This document shows positions 1-5,861 of a DNA stretch of 10,786 nt, one piece after another. A model generated the notes under the pieces. The model did no database searches. It saw only the letters and a list, made by a program, of their open reading frames with translations, and was not told the origin of the DNA. How positions within the stretch are numbered: position 1 is the first letter of the stretch; each line of letters begins with the position of its first letter. A program made the position numbers and the translations under genes. The DNA is from CAZWVM01 sp964637705 (lineage in GTDB: Bacteria; UBA8481), in assembly GCA_964637705.1 (NCBI GenBank), contig CAZWVM010000122.1, positions 1 through 10,786 of the forward strand, given 5' to 3'.

Positions 1-755
1 ACTTCTACGTCGAGTTCCTCAAGGACATGGCGACGGCGGACCAGCACATGCCGAACCTCAAGGCCGGCGTCCCGACGAAGTACAAGTGCCCCGCCTGCTC
101 GGCCCCCATGAACCTCCGCTACGGCAGGATGGGGCGTTTCCTCGCCTGCTCCTCCTACCCCGACTGCAACGCCACCTTCGAGGTCACGGAGGACAAGGAC
201 GGAAATCTCGTCAAGGTCGAGCGCCCGAAGTTCGAGACGCCCTGCCCCAAGTGCGGCGGCGAGATGCTCTTCAAGAGGTCCCGATTCGGGGCCTTCCTGG
301 CCTGCGCGAAGTACCCGGAGTGCCGGGGCAGCGTGCCGCTCGTCAAGACCGGGGAAAACTCCTACGAGCCCGAGCCGGTCATCGAGGTGAAGCGCCCCTG
401 CCCGACCTGCGGCGGGAAGATGGAGGTGAAGCGATCCCTCTTCGGACGTTTCTTCGCCTGTGAGAAATACCCCGACTGCAAGGGGTCCCTCCCCTTCTTC
501 ATCGACGTGCCCTGTCCCCGCGAGGGCTGCACGGGGGAACTGCGCGAGCGACAGTCGAAGAAGGGCCCCTACTACACCTGCAACGCCTATCCCGAGTGCA
601 AGTTCCGGGCGAACGTGCTGCCCGTCCGCCACGCCTGCCCGTCCTGCTCCGCGCCCTCGATGCTCACCGACAAGAACGGCGGCCTGAGGTGCGCGCGGCC
701 GGGATGCGAGGGCCGGGTCGAGCCCGCGGACGATTCCGGACCGGACGCCGACTGA
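1..755 (+). CDS. topA: DNA topoisomerase I, C-terminal zinc-ribbon region (5' partial)
   Basis: This is the 3' end of a type IA topoisomerase gene, which relaxes negatively supercoiled DNA. The reading frame is open from base 3 and runs into the window without a start, so the ATG at 27 is internal. The visible 250 residues hold none of the catalytic Toprim/tyrosine domain. They contain five tandem tetracysteine modules of the C-x2-C-(16-20)-C-x4-5-C kind: CPAC, CPKC, CPTC, CPREGC and CPSC open them. Three carry the TopA hallmark of a GR/GxFxAC stretch followed by YPxC. The lead-in LKAGVPTKYKCPAC is the usual junction between the TopA core and its zinc fingers. Such modules bind single-stranded DNA and sometimes RNA polymerase. 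The downstream trmFO-xerC order supports the call. Identity is firm; only the tail is visible. Confidence 0.95.
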   Translation, partial: FYVEFLKDMATADQHMPNLKAGVPTKYKCPACSAPMNLRYGRMGRFLACSSYPDCNATFEVTEDKDGNLVKVERPKFETPCPKCGGEMLFKRSRFGAFLACAKYPECRGSVPLVKTGENSYEPEPVIEVKRPCPTCGGKMEVKRSLFGRFFACEKYPDCKGSLPFFIDVPCPREGCTGELRERQSKKGPYYTCNAYPECKFRANVLPVRHACPSCSAPSMLTDKNGGLRCARPGCEGRVEPADDSGPDAD

Positions 756-2050
756 TTTCCCCTCCCCCCCTCGCCCGTCTCACCGTCGTCGGGGGCGGCC
801 TCGCGGGCTGCGAGGCCGCCTGGCAGGCCGCGCGGCGCGGCGTCGAAGTCACGCTCCACGAAATGAGGCCCGTCGTCGGAACACCCGCCCACTGCACGGA
901 TCTCCTCGCCGAGCTCGTCTGCTCCAACTCCTTCCGCGCCTCGGCGCCGACCGCCGCCGCCGGCGCGCTGAAACGAGAGCTCGAACTCCTCGACTCGCTC
1001 GTCATTCGCGTCGCGCGGGAATCCGCCGTCCCCTCCGGCCGCTCGCTGGGCGTGGATCGCGAGCTCTTCGCGCGGCGCATCACGGAGGCCGTCTCGAGCC
1101 ACCCGCGCATCCGCGTCGTGCGCGGGGAAGTCACCGCGCTTCCGGAGCCGCCGGCGATCGTCGCCAGCGGCCCCCTGACGTCGGCGCCGCTCGCCCGGGA
1201 CCTGCGCGCGCGGATCGGCGTCGACCATCTCCACTTCTTCGACGCCATCGCCCCCATCGTCGACGCGGAGACGCTCGCCCCGGGAGGATTCTTCAGCGCC
1301 TCCCGCTACGGGGAGGGCGAGGACTACCTGAACGTGCCGCTCACCGAGGAGCAGTATCTCGCGCTCGTCGGGAGCCTCGCGGAAGCGGAGAGCCGTTGCC
1401 ACGTCGGCGAGGACCGGTCCTATTTCGAGGGATGCCTCCCGATCGAGGTCATGGCGCGGCGCGGAACGGAGACCGCGCGCTTCGGGCCCCTGAAGCCGGT
1501 CGGGCTCACCGACCCCGCGACCGGCCGCCGCCCCCACGCCGTGATCCAGCTCCGGCGGGAGGATCTCTCCGGCCGCCTCTACAACCTCGTCGGTTTCCAG
1601 ACCCAGCTCTCCATCCCCGACCAGGAGCGAATCCTCCGCGCGATCCCGGCCTTTCGGGACGCCGTCTTCGTTCGGCACGGCGCGGCCCACCGCAACACCT
1701 TCGTGAACGGCCCCGCGGTGCTCGCCTCGGATCTCTCGCTCAGGACGGTCCCGGGCCTGAGGCTCGCGGGACAGGTGGCGGGGGTCGAGGGCTACATCGA
1801 ATCGACGGCCTGCGGGCTCCTGGCCGCCCTCTTCGCGCTCCACAAGGACCTCCCGCCGCCTCCCCCGACGACGATCTGCGGCGGATTGCTGAAGTACATC
1901 ACTTCGTCCGGCGCGGCGCCCTTCCAGCCCATGAAGGCCAACTGGGGCCTGGTGGACGAGATCCCGGGCCGCAAGGACGGGAAGAAGGAGCGCCTCGCCG
2001 AGCGGAGTTTCCAGGACCTCCAAATTTGGACGAAGCTCCTCGTCTCCTGA
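704..2050 (+). CDS. trmFO: TrmFO, folate/FAD-dependent tRNA (uracil-54-C5)-methyltransferase
   Basis: Uses 5,10-methylene-THF and reduced FAD to make m5U54 in the T-loop of tRNAs, in the cytoplasm. The product is 448 residues from ATG 704 (family about 435-450). Visible motifs are the dinucleotide-binding VVGGGLAGCEAAW (28-40), HEMRP (52-56), TPAHCTDLLAELVCSNS (60-76), HFFDAIAPIVDAETL (177-191), SRYGEGEDYLN, GCLPIEVMARRG, GPLKPVGL and the C-terminal AGQVAGVEGYIES. Cys73 in VCSNS and Cys244 in GCLPIEV match the two functional cysteines known in Bacillus TrmFO (Cys53 and Cys226), so the active site looks intact. The start is uncertain. No ATG, GTG or TTG lies close before the FAD motif. ATG 704 overlaps topA by 52 nt and adds about 20 residues relative to known TrmFO. 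CTG 752, overlapping the topA TGA, or ATT 755 would give a normal N-terminus. Confidence 0.95.
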   Translation: MRGPGRARGRFRTGRRLISPPPLARLTVVGGGLAGCEAAWQAARRGVEVTLHEMRPVVGTPAHCTDLLAELVCSNSFRASAPTAAAGALKRELELLDSLVIRVARESAVPSGRSLGVDRELFARRITEAVSSHPRIRVVRGEVTALPEPPAIVASGPLTSAPLARDLRARIGVDHLHFFDAIAPIVDAETLAPGGFFSASRYGEGEDYLNVPLTEEQYLALVGSLAEAESRCHVGEDRSYFEGCLPIEVMARRGTETARFGPLKPVGLTDPATGRRPHAVIQLRREDLSGRLYNLVGFQTQLSIPDQERILRAIPAFRDAVFVRHGAAHRNTFVNGPAVLASDLSLRTVPGLRLAGQVAGVEGYIESTACGLLAALFALHKDLPPPPPTTICGGLLKYITSSGAAPFQPMKANWGLVDEIPGRKDGKKERLAERSFQDLQIWTKLLVS

Positions 2051-2096
2051 CGCCTCCCTCCCCGTTCCCCTCATCCCACCGCCCCGGGATGTCGAT

Positions 2097-2103
2097 GAGG
2101 TGA
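2097..2103 (+). promoter_or_regulatory. Shine-Dalgarno site of xerC
   Basis: GAGGTGA is a long match to the 16S anti-Shine-Dalgarno complement. Its GAGG core lies 7 nt before the xerC ATG at 2108, which fixes that start. The rest of the 57-nt gap after trmFO is C-rich with no other signal seen. Confidence 0.7.
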
Positions 2104-2107
2104 AGCG

Positions 2108-2995
2108 ATGGACCGCGCACTCGGCAACTGCATCGCCCGTTTTCTCGACCACCTCGCCCGCAATCGGTCCGCGAGCCGCCATACCGTGATCTCCTACGGA
2201 GCGGACCTCGCCGAGGCTGCGCGCGGCTGGGGCGCGGACCGCGACGTCGGCACGATCACGCGCGCCGACGTGCGCGCCCATCTCGCGGCTCTCGCCAATC
2301 GGGGACTCTCTCCCCGTTCCGCCGGGCGCCACCTCGCCTCGCTGCGATCCTTCTTCCGCCACACCATCCGCGAGGGGCTCATGGCCGCCAACCCCGCGCG
2401 GGGCGTCATCACGCCCCGCACGAGCCGCGACCTGCCGCGCTTCCTGAGCGAGGACGAGATGGCGCGGCTCCTCGACGGGACGTTCCGCGACGACGAGATG
2501 GGCCGGCGCGATCGCGCCGTTCTCGAGCTCTTCTATTCCACCGGAGCGCGCATCTCGGAGATCGCCGCGCTCGGCGTGGCCGACATCGACCTCGGGGGTG
2601 AGACGGTGAGGCTTCTCGGCAAGGGCAACAAGGAACGGGTGGCGCCGGTCGGCGGCTCGGCGGGCGCGGCGCTCGAACGGTGGCTCGAGGCGCGCGGGCG
2701 GCTCGCGGCCGCCGGCGAGAAGGCCCTTTTCGTGAACGCGCGCGACGGGCGGCGGCTCTCGGTCCGCGGCCTGAGGCTCGTCATCACCGGCCACCTCGGC
2801 CGCGTCACCTCCTCGGCCCGGAACCCGCACGCCCTGCGCCACAGCTTCGCGACGCACCTCCTGGACCGCGGCGCGGATCTCCGGAGCGTGCAGGAGCTTC
2901 TCGGCCACTCCTCGCTCTCCACCACCCAGCGCTACACGCACGTCTCCGTCAGGCGCCTCAAGGATCTTCACCGCCAGGCCCATCCCAGGGCCTGA
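2108..2995 (+). CDS. xerC: Tyrosine recombinase XerC
   Basis: Site-specific recombinase that, with XerD at dif, resolves chromosome dimers at division. It is 295 residues, the usual Xer length. The N-terminal SAM-like DNA-binding domain (about 4-90, with the TVISYGADL and SPRSAGRHLASLRSFFRH signatures) precedes the catalytic domain (about 110-285). The full R-K-H-R-H-Y set is present: Arg148 in STGARISE, Lys172 in GKGNKER, His241 and Arg244 in HALRHSFATHLL, His267 in LGHSS and Tyr276 in QRYTHVS. Position directly after topA-trmFO is the classic xerC (codV) context and argues against a phage or integron integrase. Start is fixed by the Shine-Dalgarno site at 2097-2103. XerC rather than XerD is chosen by context; residues alone do not separate them. 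Confidence 0.93.
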   Translation: MDRALGNCIARFLDHLARNRSASRHTVISYGADLAEAARGWGADRDVGTITRADVRAHLAALANRGLSPRSAGRHLASLRSFFRHTIREGLMAANPARGVITPRTSRDLPRFLSEDEMARLLDGTFRDDEMGRRDRAVLELFYSTGARISEIAALGVADIDLGGETVRLLGKGNKERVAPVGGSAGAALERWLEARGRLAAAGEKALFVNARDGRRLSVRGLRLVITGHLGRVTSSARNPHALRHSFATHLLDRGADLRSVQELLGHSSLSTTQRYTHVSVRRLKDLHRQAHPRA

Positions 2996-3003
2996 CCACG
3001 CTC

Positions 3004-3038
3004 CATTTTCCATTTGCCATTTGCCCGCTTTCATTTTC
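3004..3038 (+). repeat. Phased heptanucleotide tandem repeat (five units)
   Basis: Five consecutive 7-bp units fill most of the 62-bp gap between xerC and the lipid kinase: CATTTTC, CATTTGC, CATTTGC, CCGCTTT (degenerate) and CATTTTC. It is strikingly AT-rich against the surrounding GC-rich DNA. Units 1, 2, 3 and 5 agree at 6 or 7 of 7 positions and keep exact phase. Read on the other strand it is a GAAAATG/GCAAATG run. The phase and identity are seen directly; whether it is a member of a dispersed genomic repeat family is inference. Confidence 0.75.
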
Positions 3039-3042
3039 GAAT
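3014..3042 (+). promoter_or_regulatory. Possible sigma70-type promoter before the lipid kinase
   Basis: TTGCCA (3014-3019, 5 of 6 to TTGACA) is followed after 17 nt by TCGAAT (3037-3042, 4 of 6 to TATAAT, but lacking the important second-position A). Transcription would start near 3049, about 9 nt before the ATG at 3058. The elements fall inside the heptad repeat, so the match may be a by-product of its AT-richness. Weak call. Confidence 0.25.
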
Positions 3043-3057
3043 CGACCGTGAGATGAG

Positions 3058-3903
3058 ATGAAGATCCTGCTCGTGACCGGGCGCCCCGGGCGCCGCCACA
3101 AGAAGACCCTCGAGGCCTTCGGCCGCCACCTCGAACACGCGGGGTGGCGGATGGAGACGAGGGAACTCCCGTCCTTCCTCGCCGCCGCGGCGCGGGAGAT
3201 CGACGCCGACGACATCGGGATCGCGGGCGGCGACGGCACCGTGAAGGCCTGCCTCGCCTCGCTCGGCGATAGGCCGCTCCTGGTCGTCCCCGCCGGGACC
3301 GGGAACGACCTCGCCCGCAGCCTCAACATCTTCTCCATCACCGATGCGGTGCGCGCCCTGCGCTGCGGGCAGAGGACCCGGATCGACCTGTTGAAGGCCC
3401 GGCACGACGGGGGCGAGGAGACGGGGGCGAACGGGGCCGGGATCGGGATGGACGGCCGGGTCGCGGCGCGCAAGGCGAGAGGCTGGTCCTACACCGCCGC
3501 GGCCGCGGCCGCCTTTCTCGAGAAACCGCGCGTGCGGGCCCGCGTCGAGATCGACGGCATGGCGCTCGGAGAGACCGAGTTCTTCTCGCTCGTCGTCGCC
3601 AACGGCGAGTGGTTCGGCGGCGGCTACCGGCTCGCCCCCCGGGCGCGGCTCGACGACGGACAGCTCGATCTCGTCGCGATTCGACCGGTCGGCCCCCTCA
3701 AGGCCCTCTCGTCGCTCCATCGCGCGCGCCGCGGCGAGCATCTCTCCGACCCGGCCGTCCTCGCGCGCCAGGGCCGCCGGATCGTCGTGGAGTCGTCCGA
3801 GCCGATGCCCTGGCACCTCGACGGCGAGCCGCGCCTCTCGCGGCGGATCGAGTTCGAGGTCCTTCCCCGCGCGGTGCAGGCCTACGTGCTGAGGCCCTCC
3901 TAG
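3058..3903 (+). CDS. Diacylglycerol/sphingosine-kinase-like lipid kinase (DAGK catalytic family)
   Basis: Predicted ATP-dependent lipid kinase, probably phosphorylating diacylglycerol or a related lipid at the inner face of the membrane. The 281 residues match the bacterial DgkB/YegS/LCB5-like length (about 290-310). Seen in order: MKILLVTGRPG N-terminus, GGDGTV (57-62), PAGTGNDLAR (78-87), GIGMDG (128-133), GGGYRLAPRARLDDGQLDL (187-205) and HLDGEP (253-258). These correspond to nucleotide-binding and catalytic elements of DgkB, including the two conserved Asp residues and the late Glu. The usual NE(V) after GGDGTx is replaced by KAC, which is atypical. There is no membrane segment or signal peptide. 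The start ATG has only a weak purine-rich lead (GAGATGAG); an ATG at 3053 is out of frame. It occupies the place where hslVU often follows xerC. Its stop overlaps the opposing gene. Substrate is not determinable here. Confidence 0.88.
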   Translation: MKILLVTGRPGRRHKKTLEAFGRHLEHAGWRMETRELPSFLAAAAREIDADDIGIAGGDGTVKACLASLGDRPLLVVPAGTGNDLARSLNIFSITDAVRALRCGQRTRIDLLKARHDGGEETGANGAGIGMDGRVAARKARGWSYTAAAAAAFLEKPRVRARVEIDGMALGETEFFSLVVANGEWFGGGYRLAPRARLDDGQLDLVAIRPVGPLKALSSLHRARRGEHLSDPAVLARQGRRIVVESSEPMPWHLDGEPRLSRRIEFEVLPRAVQAYVLRPS

Positions 3904-5003
3904 CGCGCCAGGAGCGGCGAGAGCCGCTCCGCCACGGCGCGGGCCGCCGCGTCGTGGCCCGACGCGTTCCAATGGCCGTCCCACTCCAGGTATGTCGGGC
4001 CGGTGTCCCGCTCGAAGCGACGCAGGATCGGAGAGAGATCCAGGACCTCGAGCCCCGCCTCCCTCATCCGTTCCGCGGACCAACGCGTCGGCGCGTCGAG
4101 ATCGGCCGCCTCGGGACGGGCGAAGAACCGAAGCATCTCGCCAATGCGGCGGCCGTCGACCGACTCGGCCGGGGGGATGAGCACGACGAGATCCGGCCGG
4201 AGCGGTGCGAGCCGGGCGCGGATCACCGCGGCCGTCGGCTCGAGCCAGCCGGTTCGAAAGGCCTCGTCGGGCTCGTAGAACCGCACGACGTCGCGAAGTC
4301 GTTGGATCCGGCCCGCGGCGACGAGGGAGTCCGGCGCCGGCGCGTGAAGCCACGACTCCGGGACGGGCGTCGCGGCCAGGTCCGGGAGCCCGCCCCCGGC
4401 CTCCTCTTCCGCTTCCCTCCGCGCCGCATCGAGATGGCGCAGGAGGAGATAGAGACGCGAATGCCTCCTGAAGAAGCCCGAAGGCCGCAACTCGCGCCGG
4501 CCATACGGCCAGATGTCATTGCCGGCGTAGAAGCACCAGACGACGAGATCCGCATCGGCCAGCGGGCGCAGCGACTCCCACAGCGAGGCCTCTTCCGGTG
4601 GGTTCTGCCTGTCGACGCCGAGGTTCAAGACCTGCACGTCGTGTCCGAGCCCGGCGAGAATCGCCTCGAGGCGCGACGCCATGATCGACTCCTCCGGCAG
4701 GACGGCGCCGGCCATGAAGGAGTCTCCGATGAGGGCGATGCGCCGCCGCGCCTTGGCGCCCCACGGCGCACCGCGCAATCCCAGCTCGTTCGTGCGAAAG
4801 CGGATCGAGTCCCCGTCCGGTCCGCGAAGCCACGTGTCGATCCCGGGGCGGAAGGTCCAGGACTGGATCTCGGGACGGTTCAGGTACAATTCGTCCGCGC
4901 CGGTGAAGATCGCCAGGGGACGCATCCGCAGGAAGGTCTCGGCGGCGAGGACGGCCACGCCGAGCGAGACGACGAGGATCGCGAAGCGGAAGAGACGTCT
5001 CAC
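3900..5003 (-). CDS. Membrane-anchored SGNH/GDSL-fold hydrolase (second of two in the operon)
   Basis: Predicted periplasmic SGNH esterase or O-acyltransferase-like protein, 367 residues. One N-terminal transmembrane segment (about 6-24) is followed by a SGNH fold: TNELGLRG (71-78), ALIGDSFMAGA with nucleophile Ser95, NLGV (block II glycine), FYAGND with Asn162, and a C-terminal DGHWNASGH with Asp342 and His344. The D-x-H-W form of the last motif recalls alginate-acetylation proteins AlgX/AlgJ, although here it follows rather than precedes the serine. The start is GTG 5003, chosen because it overlaps the glycosyltransferase stop as GTGA and sits right before the anchor. The open frame continues to 5243, but that extension is Arg/Pro/Gly-rich shadow of the glycosyltransferase gene. 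Last gene of the operon; its TAG overlaps the lipid-kinase TAG. Substrate is unknown; a glycan ester is the contextual guess. Confidence 0.85.
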   Translation of the reverse strand: MRRLFRFAILVVSLGVAVLAAETFLRMRPLAIFTGADELYLNRPEIQSWTFRPGIDTWLRGPDGDSIRFRTNELGLRGAPWGAKARRRIALIGDSFMAGAVLPEESIMASRLEAILAGLGHDVQVLNLGVDRQNPPEEASLWESLRPLADADLVVWCFYAGNDIWPYGRRELRPSGFFRRHSRLYLLLRHLDAARREAEEEAGGGLPDLAATPVPESWLHAPAPDSLVAAGRIQRLRDVVRFYEPDEAFRTGWLEPTAAVIRARLAPLRPDLVVLIPPAESVDGRRIGEMLRFFARPEAADLDAPTRWSAERMREAGLEVLDLSPILRRFERDTGPTYLEWDGHWNASGHDAAARAVAERLSPLLAR

Positions 5004-5794
5004 CGGTTCGGAACCGGCAGCGCGCGGAGGCCGCGACGGGCCTCCACCGGGCGCTCCGCCCGGGCCCGCTCCAGGTTCTCGCCCGCGCTCGCGCGGTTCT
5101 GCTCCGCGTGGTGCAGGTGGTAGACGATCAGCGACCCGCGCGCCTCGGCGCGCATCACGCCGGCGCGGAAGAGCCGGGCGACGATGTCGCGGTCCTCGTG
5201 CCCCCAGCCGCGGAACTCCTCGTCGAACCCGTTCACGCGCCACAGGTCCTCGGCGCGGAAGAGCATGTTGCAGCCCCGGACGCCCTTCAGGCGGCGATGA
5301 GCGAGGATCGGCCAGGGATGGGAAAATGCGTTGGCGACGTTGGAAAGATGGCGGCGGTGGCGAAGGATCCAGGCGGGGGAGAAGAGGCCCTCCGCCGAGG
5401 CCAGGCGCGCGGAGATCTCCGCGTCGAGAATCACGCGGTGTCCCTGGAAGTAGATCGGCCGCGCCCCGGCGCGGGCGACGAGCCGCTTCGCGTCCCCCGC
5501 GAAGCGCGGCGAAGGAATGCAGTCGCCGTCCAGGATCGAGAGGGCGGAGCCGGACGCCGCGGCGATGGCGCGGTTGCGGCTCGCGGCGAGGCGAAACCCG
5601 TCGTCCTCCTGCCAGGAATGCAGGAGGGCCAGGGAGGAGCGAAACCGCGCCACCACCTCCGCCGTCTCCGGCCCGCTCCCGTCGTCCGCGACGATCACCT
5701 GGAAATCGCGGTCCTCCTGGAGCGCCAGGCCCTCGAGAACGAGCCCGAGGTAGCGCGGCGCGTTGTAGGTGCAGACGACGACGGTGAGAGTCAT
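5000..5794 (-). CDS. GT2-family glycosyltransferase with C-terminal 7C-type domain
   Basis: Cytoplasmic GT-A-fold transferase that should add one sugar from a nucleotide-sugar donor to a glycan. It has 264 residues and no membrane segment. Seen: TLTVVVCTYNAP (2-13), ADDGS (36-40), DDGFRLAASRNRAI (64-77), the metal-binding LDGDC (88-92), RGCNMLFR (173-180), GFDEEFRGWGHED (189-201, an acceptor/catalytic motif of the galactosyltransferase 7C and chondroitin-polymerase type) and HLHH (226-229). Sugar and linkage cannot be read from sequence. ATG 5794 is chosen because the family begins directly at the TVVVCTYN strand; AGG lies 6 nt upstream. A GTG at 5848 with GAGGG 10 nt before it would add 18 unconserved residues. 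The gap to the upstream carbamoyltransferase is 67 nt; the stop overlaps the downstream GTG. Confidence 0.9.
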   Translation of the reverse strand: MTLTVVVCTYNAPRYLGLVLEGLALQEDRDFQVIVADDGSGPETAEVVARFRSSLALLHSWQEDDGFRLAASRNRAIAAASGSALSILDGDCIPSPRFAGDAKRLVARAGARPIYFQGHRVILDAEISARLASAEGLFSPAWILRHRRHLSNVANAFSHPWPILAHRRLKGVRGCNMLFRAEDLWRVNGFDEEFRGWGHEDRDIVARLFRAGVMRAEARGSLIVYHLHHAEQNRASAGENLERARAERPVEARRGLRALPVPNR

Positions 5795-5861
5795 CTCACG
5801 CCTGGCTGCGAGACCCGCGGCGGAGACGCGGCCGCACCCGCCTTCCACCCGCCACGGTCCC

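Noticed and set aside
2108..2995. xerC as an integrase of a mobile element
   Set aside because: It is in the conserved topA-trmFO-xerC order, has standard Xer length, and no att-like repeats, tRNA or phage genes lie nearby.
587..3034. 815-codon open frame on the minus strand opposite topA-trmFO-xerC
   Set aside because: No recognisable domain, Arg/Gly/Glu-rich low-complexity translation, and three confidently identified genes lie on the other strand. It is a by-product of high GC content.
5004..5243. N-terminal extension of the second SGNH protein up to 5243
   Set aside because: It lies wholly inside the glycosyltransferase gene in another frame and is Arg/Pro/Gly-rich without conservation; GTG 5003 gives a normal signal anchor and GTGA coupling.
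5795..5861. The 67-nt gap before the glycosyltransferase as a promoter or terminator
   Set aside because: GC-rich with no -10-like hexamer and no U tract; it is probably only an untranslated spacer within the operon.
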